Positions 26,381 through 34,865 of a stretch of 44,062 bases of DNA are shown piece after piece. The notes under the pieces were generated by a model. That model had not been told where the DNA came from. It was given only the letters and a program-made list of their open reading frames with translations, and did no database searches. Position 1 is the stretch's first letter. Each line of letters opens with the position of its first letter. Both the position numbers and the translations under genes were made by a program. The stretch comes from Pseudomonadota bacterium (lineage in GTDB: Bacteria > Pseudomonadota > Gammaproteobacteria > Acidiferrobacterales > UBA6901): NCBI GenBank assembly GCA_021783175.1, contig JAJXUF010000020.1, positions 1 through 44,062 of the forward strand, in the 5' to 3' direction.

Positions 26381-27784
26381 TCACCAGATAAAGAATTGAA
26401 TCGCCCAGGCAGCAAGAGGCAGGGCAAAGGCCATTAACGTTCCCGTAGCAGCCGCAAAGGGGCGTCGCGGCGAGGTGCGCCAAGCGAGAACAGTTCCCCA
26501 TATCGCAGCAAGCACCAGCAATGCCATACCAATCTCACTTACCCATGGCAGGGTGACGTTGTCGTGCGCCAGCTGTGCAGTAGTAACAAGACTCGATCCC
26601 ACGAAAAGACTAGTTCCCGCAAACGGCACCAGGACACAGGCAAACGCCTGCCAGGCGCGGCCGGTTGCCACACCAACAAAGCGCATCCAGGCAATAGTCC
26701 AGCCACCAAGGAGCAGCGCTTCCATGAGGACGTAGATCAAAAGCATGCCGCCATAGAACCAAGTGAAGACATCGTTCGTCTGCGGGTAGTCGGTAAGAAT
26801 CCACCAGTGGCCTGGCGAATGAAATAGCCAGGGCATTTGGTGCGCCACGAGCCAGCCGGCTGCCCAGCGCGTCGCGCTGGCAAACCATGGCGAAACGCTC
26901 CATTGGAAGGCGCCGAGAGCAAGACCAATCATGCCAAAAACAAGCAGCCGGGCGAGCCACCGTACATTTTCATCCGGCATCCGGAGGTTTGCGGAAGCGA
27001 TGCCATGAAGCGCCTCTGCATTTGGCGATCGCCACGAGAGCTGCACCGCTCCGCGTTCGCCCGCACATCGCCCGCACATGTGACAGGCGGATGCACTTTC
27101 CATGTGTCCAACGTTGATTAGCGGGGCACAATTGACTGCATGTTGATTGCTAGTTCGAAATCCGGGAGGAGCCGATTCCCACACAGCCTCATTTACCCTG
27201 AAATGAATCGGCGCAATTTTTGCGAGAATGGCAAACACCCCTGCGACAGGACACAGGTGCCGGCACCACACCCGCTTTCCTCGACCGTATAAAAAGCCAA
27301 CGACTACCGCGGCTAGTGTGGATCCACCCAACACCAGCACTGTAGGCTTTGGATACTTGTGCAAACTGGTCAGTTGCCCAAAAGCGACAACCGCAACGAA
27401 TGTTACGAACGGCCAGCCAGCCCATTTCATCCAGCGCGGAATTCCTTTCCCGAAGCCATAGTTAGAAGCCCATTCACTGAGCGCGCCTTCGGGACATAGC
27501 AATCCGCACCACGCGCGCCCGAAAAACGCGACGGAAAGAATCACAAGCGGCCACCAAATACCCCAGAAAGCGACTTTGGCGATATGCCAGGTGTTAATCT
27601 TGTTTTGGGCTGCATCACCGGATGGGGCGAACATGCTGGCAAACAGCAATACCAAGTAGACAGCAACCATAATCCACTGCATTGCAAGAATGAGGTTTTG
27701 GTGCTGTCTCATGTAGATGCCGACGCGCGCCGCTCGCGCGCCGCCGCAATCCGTCGAGACATGTTGGTCCGTGGAAACACTCAT
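26381..27784 (-). CDS. NapH/NosR/CcoG-related polyferredoxin membrane protein
   Basis: A 467-residue inner-membrane protein with about ten hydrophobic segments and cysteine motifs of the NapH/NosR C-terminal family: AWCGLLCPEGALSE (C93, C97), VWCRHLCPVAGVFA (about 170-180) and CHMCGRCAGERGAVQ (about 235). The first two are C-x3-CP motifs on the membrane faces; the last could hold an Fe-S cluster with contributed cysteines. Such proteins move electrons across the inner membrane between quinol and periplasmic or cytoplasmic partners. I chose the ATG at 27784 (MSVSTDQHV); an upstream frame to 27832 adds a Cys/Arg-rich leader without support. It is codirectional with and upstream of the cytochrome-porin gene, separated by 534 nt. 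Exact partner unknown. Confidence 0.75.
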   Translation of the reverse strand: MSVSTDQHVSTDCGGARAARVGIYMRQHQNLILAMQWIMVAVYLVLLFASMFAPSGDAAQNKINTWHIAKVAFWGIWWPLVILSVAFFGRAWCGLLCPEGALSEWASNYGFGKGIPRWMKWAGWPFVTFVAVVAFGQLTSLHKYPKPTVLVLGGSTLAAVVVGFLYGRGKRVWCRHLCPVAGVFAILAKIAPIHFRVNEAVWESAPPGFRTSNQHAVNCAPLINVGHMESASACHMCGRCAGERGAVQLSWRSPNAEALHGIASANLRMPDENVRWLARLLVFGMIGLALGAFQWSVSPWFASATRWAAGWLVAHQMPWLFHSPGHWWILTDYPQTNDVFTWFYGGMLLIYVLMEALLLGGWTIAWMRFVGVATGRAWQAFACVLVPFAGTSLFVGSSLVTTAQLAHDNVTLPWVSEIGMALLVLAAIWGTVLAWRTSPRRPFAAATGTLMAFALPLAAWAIQFFIW

Positions 27785-28377
27785 GCTATCGCACCCACGA
27801 CGACAGGCCATTGCTCCGAGCTGCTTTCGCAACGATCGGCAAAAATGAGTCTAGCAGAAGCCAGCTTGCGGCATCGTCCGCCATCACCCGACCAGGCGTC
27901 GAAGAGCAAGTAGCCAAGTTGATGCAACTCTGCCGGTGAGAAATCGAGCGCATTCCGGACAAGATATCCAATTTAATTTTTACATCACGCCGGAGATCGC
28001 ACAAAAAACTCGCCGCAATCGTTGCCATCGCCGAGTCGCGGCCGCAGCCAAGGCGACAGACCGGGTGTTGAGATTTGGTCACCATTTATCTCATATGGAA
28101 TGCTGTTCCGCCCAATCGACATAATATGTTTGGTGGCCGAACTCAGTGAACCGATAATTAAGAGGAAACGCAGCCATCCCTGCTTAGTATAACCGTGCGC
28201 GCAAGTCTGTCGAACAGGGTTTAAGGGCGCCTCGCGCTGCGGCGAAACCTTTCATCACTCTCGCCATCGAAATGCCATTCGCTGACGCTCCATGGCTCAA
28301 GATGAATTAGGCTTACAACCTGACAAACTCACTCAACTTTTCCAGACCAGGCATCATTCGGCCCAAACTAAGTAAAG
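27785..28377. other. 593-nt gap without a supported gene
   Basis: Frames of up to about 100 residues exist (for example on the minus strand 27786-28085), but they have no ribosome binding site and no recognisable domain. One TTGAT half-site at 27919-27923 lacks a second arm. No repeats or RNA gene were recognised. Confidence 0.4.
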
Positions 28378-29109
28378 CTAAAAATCACCCCAAAGTCCCT
28401 GCATGGCCGCCAAAATCGCCGGAGCGGCCGTCTCAGTGCGCAAAGTCCGCGGCCCGAGCCTGACCCCAGCAAACCCGTGCTCGGTCGCCGCACGTTCCTC
28501 TTCTTCGGTAAGTCCGCCCTCGGGACCGACCAGCAACTGCATCGCCTGCATGGGTTTAGCCAGTGCGCGCAGCGAATGGCCGGCGTGGGGTGACAACATC
28601 CAACGAATGAGGCCGTGCTCGTTCTTGCCCAGCCAGTCGGCCAGCGTCGCGATAGGATAAACTTGTGGTATGCGATTTCGTCCGCATTGTTCACACGCCG
28701 CTACTGCGATTTGCTGCCAACGCTGAACGCGCCTTTCCGCGCGCTCGCCACTTAGACGCATTACGCTACGGTGGCTGATTACCGGTACAACACCGGCAAC
28801 ACCGAGTTCCACGGCCTTTTGTAGAGTAATCTCCATGCGGTCACCACCCGAAATTGCCTGCACAAGGATCACGGCCAACGGCGATTCGCGATCAATATCT
28901 CGGAAACTCTGCAGTTGAACTTCGACGCGACCAGAAACAGCAGCCGCGATTTCCCCAACATATTCCCCACCAAGTCCATTGAAAACGCATATGCCGTCGC
29001 CGATACGCAGGCGCAATACGCGCACTGCGTGATGCGCCGCCGTCTCTGGGAGCTCAATCGTCTTATCAGCGGCGAGCGGCATTGGACAATAGAAACGAGG
29101 GGTGGTCAT
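28378..29109 (-). CDS. rsmE: 16S rRNA m3U1498 methyltransferase RsmE
   Basis: A 243-residue SPOUT-class methyltransferase that methylates U1498 of 16S rRNA. The N-terminal PUA-like part opens MTTPRFYCP and has HHAVRVLRLRIGDG. The C-terminal trefoil-knot SAM site has LLVGPEGGLTEEE and VRLGPRTLRTETA, both RsmE signatures. I chose the ATG at 29109; the open frame to 29205 would overlap the CsgG-like gene and adds residues foreign to the family. It follows that gene by 31 nt on the same strand. Confidence 0.95.
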   Translation of the reverse strand: MTTPRFYCPMPLAADKTIELPETAAHHAVRVLRLRIGDGICVFNGLGGEYVGEIAAAVSGRVEVQLQSFRDIDRESPLAVILVQAISGGDRMEITLQKAVELGVAGVVPVISHRSVMRLSGERAERRVQRWQQIAVAACEQCGRNRIPQVYPIATLADWLGKNEHGLIRWMLSPHAGHSLRALAKPMQAMQLLVGPEGGLTEEEERAATEHGFAGVRLGPRTLRTETAAPAILAAMQGLWGDF

Positions 29110-29140
29110 GCTAGATACTCGGCTGCAGCTGCCAACCCAT

Positions 29141-29968
29141 TCATTGGACAGTGCTGCGGTAATAGGCTTCAGGAGTTTTCTTGACGATATCGGCAACGGC
29201 GGCATTTACCATCTTATTAATTGCCTCCTCCACCGGCGTGTTCGCAAATCCGCGTAATGTGATAGGCAGCCCAATGCGTATGCCATCATGCCTTGCCCAG
29301 GCAAACCCTGTGAGACCGGCACCGAAGTTGGTAGCCGTACCTTCGACCGCCACCGTAGCGACAATGCGAGAAGTACGCACGTCTATTACCCGCAGATCCA
29401 TCGCAACATAGCTGCGCTTGAAGCGCAGATCCAGCACACCGAAGTCGCCGCGTCGATTTAGCGGAATCGGTATCGGAATTGCACCGCCGGAAACACCGGG
29501 GTCAAAAGCAGTCAGTGCGCCAATCACAAGAAGGTCCGCCCCTTCGATTTGTCCAACAGGAACTTTAGTCTGGTCGCCTACGCGGCCAGCTGTGGAAAAA
29601 TCCTGCTCTGCCAGAACATCCTTGATATCTTCGCGATCCAGAACAATATAGCGATTGCTGTTGAACAGCGCCGTCGTTAGCATGTCGCGAATGCCGCCGA
29701 CAACGTTCGCCACATTCATCTCCTGGTAGCGAGTGCTGCGCGTTCGAAGATTTGTCACCTGATAGGAAAGCGAGCGGTCTCCGGCATCGCCGGTCTTATC
29801 GATTATAGGCCCAACTGCGATACGGGCCTTCGGGCCCTGATAGGCCTGCGCCTCTGCAATCGTTGCACCTGACTGTCCAGCGGTAATCTTGGCCGTCGAG
29901 GCGCATCCGCCGGTAACAAGGACCAGTATTAGGACCGTCGGTAAGACTGAATAGGCGCCGATTTTCAC
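29141..29968 (-). CDS. CsgG-like lipoprotein, downstream member of a tandem pair
   Basis: A 275-residue protein with a lipoprotein signal (KIGAYSVLPTVLILVLVTGGC, lipobox Cys at about residue 22). The body has RIAVGPIIDKTGD, MLTTALFNSNRYIVLDREDIKDVLAEQ and DLLVIGALTAF, the alternating pattern of the CsgG/HfaB family. CsgG is an outer-membrane lipoprotein secretion channel for curli; this copy has no curli genes beside it. The start is uncertain: I prefer GTG at 29968 because it gives a normal lipoprotein signal; another GTG at 29995 is possible. It is a paralogue of the gene at 30042-30713 and 73 nt downstream of it. Confidence 0.82.
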   Translation of the reverse strand: MKIGAYSVLPTVLILVLVTGGCASTAKITAGQSGATIAEAQAYQGPKARIAVGPIIDKTGDAGDRSLSYQVTNLRTRSTRYQEMNVANVVGGIRDMLTTALFNSNRYIVLDREDIKDVLAEQDFSTAGRVGDQTKVPVGQIEGADLLVIGALTAFDPGVSGGAIPIPIPLNRRGDFGVLDLRFKRSYVAMDLRVIDVRTSRIVATVAVEGTATNFGAGLTGFAWARHDGIRIGLPITLRGFANTPVEEAINKMVNAAVADIVKKTPEAYYRSTVQ

Positions 29969-30041
29969 GGTCTCGCTTCTGCGACTATGCCACACTAAAT
30001 AGAGTTGCCATCACTTGGCGCTGCCAGTCATGCAGCGTATC

Positions 30042-30713
30042 TCAGGTCTTGTGTTGCGCGATGTACTTCACCGCCGTATCAATGCAGTGGCGAATTGCCT
30101 TTTCCATTGGGGTCTTGGACCAGCCCCCAAGTCCAACCGGCAAGGGCCCAGTCGCGAATATCAGACCACCACCGACGGTCGCGGAAGTTCCCTGAACTGT
30201 CGTGGCATTCACCACACGGCCGGTTGCCGCGTCTACAATACGCAGGTTGATGGCGACACATGCTTGTTTTGCCCCGAAAATCAGCACCGAGCCGCCCCGG
30301 CAGTTTGGCTCGAATTCCGTTACCGACCCGCGAATCAGAAGCTGTGCGCCCTCGATTTGTCCGATCGGTGCGGCGGTATCTTGTCGCACCCGCCCGGAGG
30401 CGTCGAAATCCTGTTCCCGGATGACATCTTTTATGTGCTCGCGCTCCAGCACAATGAATCGTCCCGAGTTGAACAGTGCATCCGCCAGCATATCGGACAT
30501 CCCCCGTCCGATCTGGTTGCCCCCACGGGCAGCTTTGAATTCGAAGGCCTCAACTGCGATTCGCGGCTTGGGGCCGTTATAAGGTTCCTGCTGCGCCTCG
30601 CTTATTGAAGGCCCACCGCTCGAACTAACAACAGCCGCGGTGCTACAACCGGTCGCGAACAGCAAAGCCGCGGCGAACGGGATCAAAATCTTGGCGAAAT
30701 AGGAGTTTTTCAT
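30042..30713 (-). CDS. CsgG-like lipoprotein, upstream member of a tandem pair
   Basis: A 223-residue protein with a lipoprotein signal ending in FATGC (Cys 23). It shares with the next gene RIAVEAFEFK, MLADALFNSGRFIVLEREHIKDVIREQDFD, IGQIEGAQLLIRGSVTEF and LRIVDAATGRVV, so the pair arose by duplication. It lacks the inner insertion (about 40 residues) present in the other copy. GAGGA lies 8 nt before the ATG. CsgG-type proteins oligomerise in the outer membrane; the substrate or function here cannot be inferred. Both genes and rsmE likely form one transcript. Confidence 0.84.
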   Translation of the reverse strand: MKNSYFAKILIPFAAALLFATGCSTAAVVSSSGGPSISEAQQEPYNGPKPRIAVEAFEFKAARGGNQIGRGMSDMLADALFNSGRFIVLEREHIKDVIREQDFDASGRVRQDTAAPIGQIEGAQLLIRGSVTEFEPNCRGGSVLIFGAKQACVAINLRIVDAATGRVVNATTVQGTSATVGGGLIFATGPLPVGLGGWSKTPMEKAIRHCIDTAVKYIAQHKT

Positions 30714-31185
30714 GATTGATGTCCTCAGCGAACTTTCTGCAGTACCGCATGGTAATCAAATACCGAAGGGTCAACCGGATTACACGGGCAAGACATATCA
30801 ACATCTCCGTTGCTAGCTATGCTGATACAGTAGCGCGCGCTGCACCGGGTAGCGGCCGCAAAATGTTCCTGACCGCCTACCACCGGATCACTATACCTTA
30901 AAGAACGAGACCACAGTAACGTCGGAAAATTGCGCACCGTGGCGCAAATCAATCGGGCGGCCGGAGCGGAAGAGCAAGGCGGGACTCACAGATGGTGCTG
31001 CGCCGGCCGTGCGAGGCGCGTGCAAAATTTAGCCGTAAGCTGGCACAACTGAATGGACCCTGAAACCAACCAAAGCCAAGCCAATCGCCATCGAACCCAG
31101 TTGCATCATTGCCGATATTTTACACCTGGGTGTTAAGGACCAGCGGTATGCGCCATTCGCACGTTACCCAAATCGGCCGAGGTTG
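30714..31185. other. 472-nt region upstream of the CsgG-like pair
   Basis: No coding frame is supported. The one notable element is the 18-nt palindrome at 30930-30947. The region presumably contains the promoter for the CsgG-like pair and the 3' flank of the DksA-type gene. Confidence 0.4.
30930..30947. promoter_or_regulatory. 18-nt operator-like palindrome
   Basis: TTGCGC-N6-GCGCAA is a perfect dyad with 6-bp arms, 217 nt upstream of the CsgG-like start codon. Its symmetry and AT-ended arms resemble a dimeric repressor site, but no regulator is implicated. Confidence 0.3.
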
Positions 31186-31578
31186 CTACAAGCTCGGAGT
31201 CATATCCTTAGCCAAACTTTCCTTTCGGGTCTGGCACTCGGTGCAACGCTTCGCTGCGGGATAAACACGCAGTCGCTCAGGATCGATCTCGGCACCACAA
31301 CTAATGCATTCGCCGTAGGTGCCTGCGGTCATGCGCGCAAGGGCAGCTTCAACATCGGCAAGCTCCGCCACCTCTTTTTCCAGCTCAATGATGTGAAAAT
31401 CGGCCAGTAGATCGACTAACGATTGTTCCCCGATATCCAGGACCCGCCCCGCTACTTCGGCGTAGGTCTTGTCATCGGCATTCAGAAGCGAAGCATGAAT
31501 GGCCCTTCGCAACTCCAATTCCCGATCGCGAAGTTGCGCCTTCAGGGTCTGTATCTGGGACTGGTTGAGGGCGGACAT
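31186..31578 (-). CDS. DksA/TraR family C4 zinc-finger protein
   Basis: A 130-residue protein with a long N-terminal coiled-coil-like helix pair (about 5-85, LKAQLRDRELELRRAI and IIELEKEVAELADVEAALARM) and a C-terminal zinc finger CISCGAEIDPERL...CTEC (about 95-119). The GTYGECISCG entry to the finger is typical of the family. Members bind the RNA polymerase secondary channel and alter transcription, some with ppGpp. It is shorter than E. coli DksA (151 residues) and lacks its N-terminal extension, so it is a DksA-like paralogue rather than a clear orthologue. GGGAGG precedes the ATG. Confidence 0.85.
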   Translation of the reverse strand: MSALNQSQIQTLKAQLRDRELELRRAIHASLLNADDKTYAEVAGRVLDIGEQSLVDLLADFHIIELEKEVAELADVEAALARMTAGTYGECISCGAEIDPERLRVYPAAKRCTECQTRKESLAKDMTPSL

Positions 31579-31627
31579 GGGAAAACCTCCCTTTTAGCCG
31601 ATGGAACGCCACTTTTTACAATACTTA

Positions 31628-32285
31628 CTATGGAGTCGAATCAGCATAATTCCAAGACCCACCAGGAACCAGCTTCAGCACTGCCAGCCAAAAAGCGCGG
31701 CGCGTGGCCAAATTTCCCAGACTATCCAGTGGATCTTCGTTCAAATTGCCGGTACTGGCGCGCTGCTCTGGTGAAAGACAAAAGTGTCGCCTGATCTCGC
31801 CCGCTTTTGGCGCTGGCAAGCCCGCAGCCGACGATCCTCCAATATTGAACCCGGCTTTCAGGCAAAGACACGCCCACCGGGAAGGTTTGCCTGTTAGCAG
31901 ATCATGAAGGAATGCTTCGAGCTTTGGCGGATGGCACTTTCGCGCGCGTGGCAGCTGAAAGAGTATTGGCCCGAGTTTCGCATCAAGACCCGACGTTATT
32001 GCAAGAAACTCCTTCAGGTTGCTGCAGGATCGGTAAGCTTTTTCATGTGGGCAGCATAGCGACTGCCTTGACGGCAAATCGAAAATTACACGGGCGATTG
32101 CTTTTCCGCGCGCTCACGGTCTCGGCGCTGGGCAAGCGGTGGAAGCTAGTTATTATTTTGACCGTATCGACGTGGCGTGCATAGAAAATCAACCACTTGT
32201 CACGCGCAAGTCCACCGGGATAAAACAGGCCGCACCAGTGAGCATAATGCCAACCCGAAGTGCCGACGAAGCACCTCGCCGCCAT
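31628..32285 (-). pseudogene. DUF72 (YecE-like) gene broken by at least two frameshifts
   Basis: The 5' end encodes a clear DUF72 N-terminus in one frame (CFVGTSGWHYAHWCGLFYPGG, 32285 to about 32050). In the next frame the expected continuation SRYAAHMKKLTDPAAT appears and then stops. A third frame resumes with NLKEFLAITSGLDAKLGPILFQLP to about 31873. So two frame changes lie between about 32030 and 32075, and the beginning, middle and end motifs cannot be translated as one product. Weak similarity to the family's C-terminal part (GNLNEDPLDSLGNLA...W) persists to about 31690. Total length fits a full DUF72 gene. DUF72 function is unknown. Confidence 0.85.
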
Positions 32286-32329
32286 GGGCGCATTTCAAGC
32301 GAACCCCTTGCAATTGAGATGCGGCCGAC

Positions 32330-33541
32330 TCACCGTGCAAAATCGAGGCTTAACGGGATCGCAATAACCTCGTCACCTGGCTCGAAACCTGCACTATCCT
32401 CGGCAATCTTAATGAGGCCGTTGGTTTCACGCAGCGTTCCGAGTTGGTGTGACCCCTGACCGCGCAGTGCAGTGGCAATGATTCGTCCGGTTGCGTCCAC
32501 CTTTAGGCGCGCGCGCAGAAACTCCATACGCCCGGGATGACGCTTGAAACCACTGCCAGCAACTGCGGCGAGCTCCGGCATTCCAGGATACGCATTGTGA
32601 TTCCAGGCCAATACCGCTGGTTCAATGAAAAGCTTGAAGGTGACCAGGCTCGACACAGGATTACCCGGAAGCGCGAAGAAGTGGCTGCGCGCACCAACAC
32701 GACCAAACGCGAGCGGCTTGCCAGGCTTAATCTTTGCCTTCCAGAAGCTGATCTCACCGATTTCAGAGAATACCTGCTTGACGAGATCGTGATCACCCAC
32801 GGAGGCGCCTCCGCTGGTAATTACAAAATCGTACTCGCCACTAGACTTGAGCAGGGCGCGCAATTCAGCCGGATCATCGCGAACCGTGCCGCCATCCACT
32901 GCATCTACACCCAGCGCCTCGAGCTGCTTTAGCGTCGCCAGACCATTGGACTCGTAAATCTGACCGGGGTTAAGAGGCTCACCGGGCGCCACCAACTCAT
33001 CACCGGTTGCAACAACCAAGGCACGGGCGCGCACGTACACGGGAACCTCAGCCACGCCGGCGGACGACAGCAGAGCCAGGTCGTAAACCGAAAGTCGCCG
33101 ACCCGGGGTGTAAAGCACTTCGCCCGCACGAAAGTCCTCAGCGCGGCGCCGCAAATTCTGTCCCGGTTGCACGCTATGCGGAAAAACGACGTTGCCATCC
33201 TTGAACTTGATATCCTCCTGGATCACCACGGTATCGGCACCGTCCGGCATGGGGGCGCCGGTAAATATGCGCATCGTGGTACCGGCTGCCAGTGTCGAGG
33301 GGACGCCACCGCAGCGCGATTCGCCCTGCAGAGGCAACACGAAGTCGGCGGCGATCAAATCGGCAAGGGCAAAGGCATACCCATCCATCGACGAGTTAGT
33401 AAATGCCGGATTGTCGACACGGGCGCGCAGATCCTCGGCGACAAAGCGTCCCAATGCATTGCGCAATGGCACCTTCTCCACCGCACTGGCGGCACTAATA
33501 CGACCAAGGATTGCCGTTTGGGCGTCTTGTAAGCTGAGCAT
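32330..33541 (-). CDS. moeA: Molybdopterin molybdenumtransferase MoeA
   Basis: A 403-residue enzyme that inserts molybdate into adenylylated molybdopterin. MoeA motifs are in order: FTNSSMDGYAF (about 55-65), GAPMPDGADTVV (about 105-116), VATGDELV.PGE (about 190), TSGGASVGDHDLV (about 255-267) and LPGNPVSSLV (about 305-314). The ATG at 33541 gives MLSLQDAQTAIL, the normal family N-terminus; a longer frame to 33613 is less likely. It is downstream (147 nt) of the Trx-4TM gene on the same strand and may share its transcript. With moaC nearby it supports molybdoenzyme use such as nitrate reductase. Confidence 0.95.
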   Translation of the reverse strand: MLSLQDAQTAILGRISAASAVEKVPLRNALGRFVAEDLRARVDNPAFTNSSMDGYAFALADLIAADFVLPLQGESRCGGVPSTLAAGTTMRIFTGAPMPDGADTVVIQEDIKFKDGNVVFPHSVQPGQNLRRRAEDFRAGEVLYTPGRRLSVYDLALLSSAGVAEVPVYVRARALVVATGDELVAPGEPLNPGQIYESNGLATLKQLEALGVDAVDGGTVRDDPAELRALLKSSGEYDFVITSGGASVGDHDLVKQVFSEIGEISFWKAKIKPGKPLAFGRVGARSHFFALPGNPVSSLVTFKLFIEPAVLAWNHNAYPGMPELAAVAGSGFKRHPGRMEFLRARLKVDATGRIIATALRGQGSHQLGTLRETNGLIKIAEDSAGFEPGDEVIAIPLSLDFAR

Positions 33542-33688
33542 TTTTTGGACAAGTCCTGTGGAAGTGTGTCTGACTTGCGATTTTGCCGGGCCGGGGAAAG
33601 CCGCTCCTGGCATTATTTCGCTGGAAATGCCCGTATTGTGACGCGAGTCGAACCCCAGCGCCAGACGCGCTCGACGTTTCGGATGTGC

Positions 33689-34384
33689 TTAACGTACCAA
33701 TATGGTTGGAACAACTTTCTGGGTCCGTGGCCAAAGTACCGGCCATATGCGCACAACGAACAGCAACAGGGCGAACCAGGCCAGTGTTGCGCCCGAGAAA
33801 GCAAGCCAGCGGAGATTCGACAGGAAACCCGCAAAAAGCGACAGCACTCCTACGTGCGCCAGACCGAGCTGGCACCAGGCGATCACACCCGTACGGATCG
33901 GATTGCCGGTAAACCGCGGCAGCATATGCTCAGCCAGCGCAAAAACTACGAAAGTCAGAAAGCCAAGAGTAAACAAGTGCAATGGTGCAACGCGCGCGAA
34001 ACCGCCCATAAAAAATGAACCGTTAACCGCGACAAATCCGCCGGCGGCCACCAGGTACATCATGGCAGAATGCACGGCAAAGCGTCCGCTCCATGACATG
34101 CTCAGTCCCACATGGTGCAGGCGCGGAACAGCCTTGCGCGGCGCCGCTGCAACGATATCCAGCGCTTGCTGCTTGGTTTGCACACCTAATGCCACGAGAT
34201 TATTGTCGACCACCAAAGCTGGGATAGTCTTGATGCGCAACCTGCTGGCAAGTTCCTTGCCTTCGGGTTGGCCCAGGTCAACTACCCCGAACTCGAATTC
34301 GCGCTCCTCCGACACTTCGCGCCAGATCTTCTCCGCCTGATGACAGGGCGCACACCATTCGGAGACTAGCAATTGGACTTTCAA
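33689..34384 (-). CDS. Thioredoxin-like domain fused to a four-TM NnrS/COX1-like module
   Basis: A 231-residue fusion. Residues 1-80 are a thioredoxin/glutaredoxin-like domain with redox CxxC C11-A-P-C14 (SEWCAPCHQ) and cis-Pro loop KTIPALVV (about 52-59). Residues 100-213 are four transmembrane segments (about 105-122, 133-152, 165-187, 193-212) with H136-x4-GF-x10-H153-x-LPRF-x-G-x-P. The same motif with identical spacing is in the 131-residue protein upstream. The start is a TTG at 34384 behind GGAGGAG. There is no signal peptide, so the Trx domain should be cytoplasmic if the N-terminus is in. It is the third gene of an operon divergent from the Dnr-like regulator. Function unknown; possibly membrane thiol-disulfide electron exchange. 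Confidence 0.85.
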   Translation of the reverse strand: MKVQLLVSEWCAPCHQAEKIWREVSEEREFEFGVVDLGQPEGKELASRLRIKTIPALVVDNNLVALGVQTKQQALDIVAAAPRKAVPRLHHVGLSMSWSGRFAVHSAMMYLVAAGGFVAVNGSFFMGGFARVAPLHLFTLGFLTFVVFALAEHMLPRFTGNPIRTGVIAWCQLGLAHVGVLSLFAGFLSNLRWLAFSGATLAWFALLLFVVRIWPVLWPRTQKVVPTILVR

Positions 34385-34415
34385 CAGACTCCTCCAGGCG
34401 TGGCAATGGGTAGTG

Positions 34416-34862
34416 TCAATCCTGACAACGCATGCATTGAACGTCGTAACGGTCTATCCATTTGCGCAAGGCTTGCACGGCGTCTGCGCCCGTGTGCAGT
34501 CGCGCTAATGCCTCACGCGGATTATCGGGACGCATTATTACGAGCCAGGCGTTGGTGTAGGGGGCAACATTAACAAGGCCGGGGTTGGTCGCGACTAGAT
34601 TGTTGATCTGCAAGATCTCGCCGCTAAAGGGGGCAGGAATGCCACCGGCCCATTTGCCGGATTCGAGTCGCGCAAGGGGTTTGCCTGCAACTCGATGCGT
34701 CCCCGGTTTTTTGAAGAAGATATATTGTACGCGCCCGGCCATGGTCTGCGCCGCATCGGTGACGCCAAGCGTATACGTACCGTCCTGCTCGGGTCGCGCC
34801 CAAACGTAGTCCAGATCGTAGTACAGATCTTCCGGCAGCTCACAACCGCGGTATTCAGTCAT
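34416..34862 (-). CDS. GcvH-like lipoyl carrier protein with C-terminal CxxC
   Basis: A 148-residue protein of the glycine-cleavage H protein fold. TLGVTDAAQ (31-39) and the lipoyl hairpin ARLESGKWAGGIPAPFSGE (64-82) place the probable lipoylated lysine at K70. NPGLVN and the C-terminal YTNAWLVIMRP match the GcvH ending. The canonical ESVKA becomes ESGKW. A C-terminal extension ends CMRCQD with C143 and C146, absent from ordinary GcvH. No gcvT or gcvP is in the window. The ATG is 3 nt past the 4TM gene stop and 31 nt before the Trx-4TM start, so the three genes are one operon. A dedicated redox carrier (Lbp-like) is more plausible than glycine cleavage. Confidence 0.88.
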   Translation of the reverse strand: MTEYRGCELPEDLYYDLDYVWARPEQDGTYTLGVTDAAQTMAGRVQYIFFKKPGTHRVAGKPLARLESGKWAGGIPAPFSGEILQINNLVATNPGLVNVAPYTNAWLVIMRPDNPREALARLHTGADAVQALRKWIDRYDVQCMRCQD

Positions 34863-34865
34863 CGC

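Noticed and set aside
27911..27930. TTGAT half-site in the gap before the polyferredoxin gene
   Set aside because: No second arm; a lone pentamer is expected by chance.
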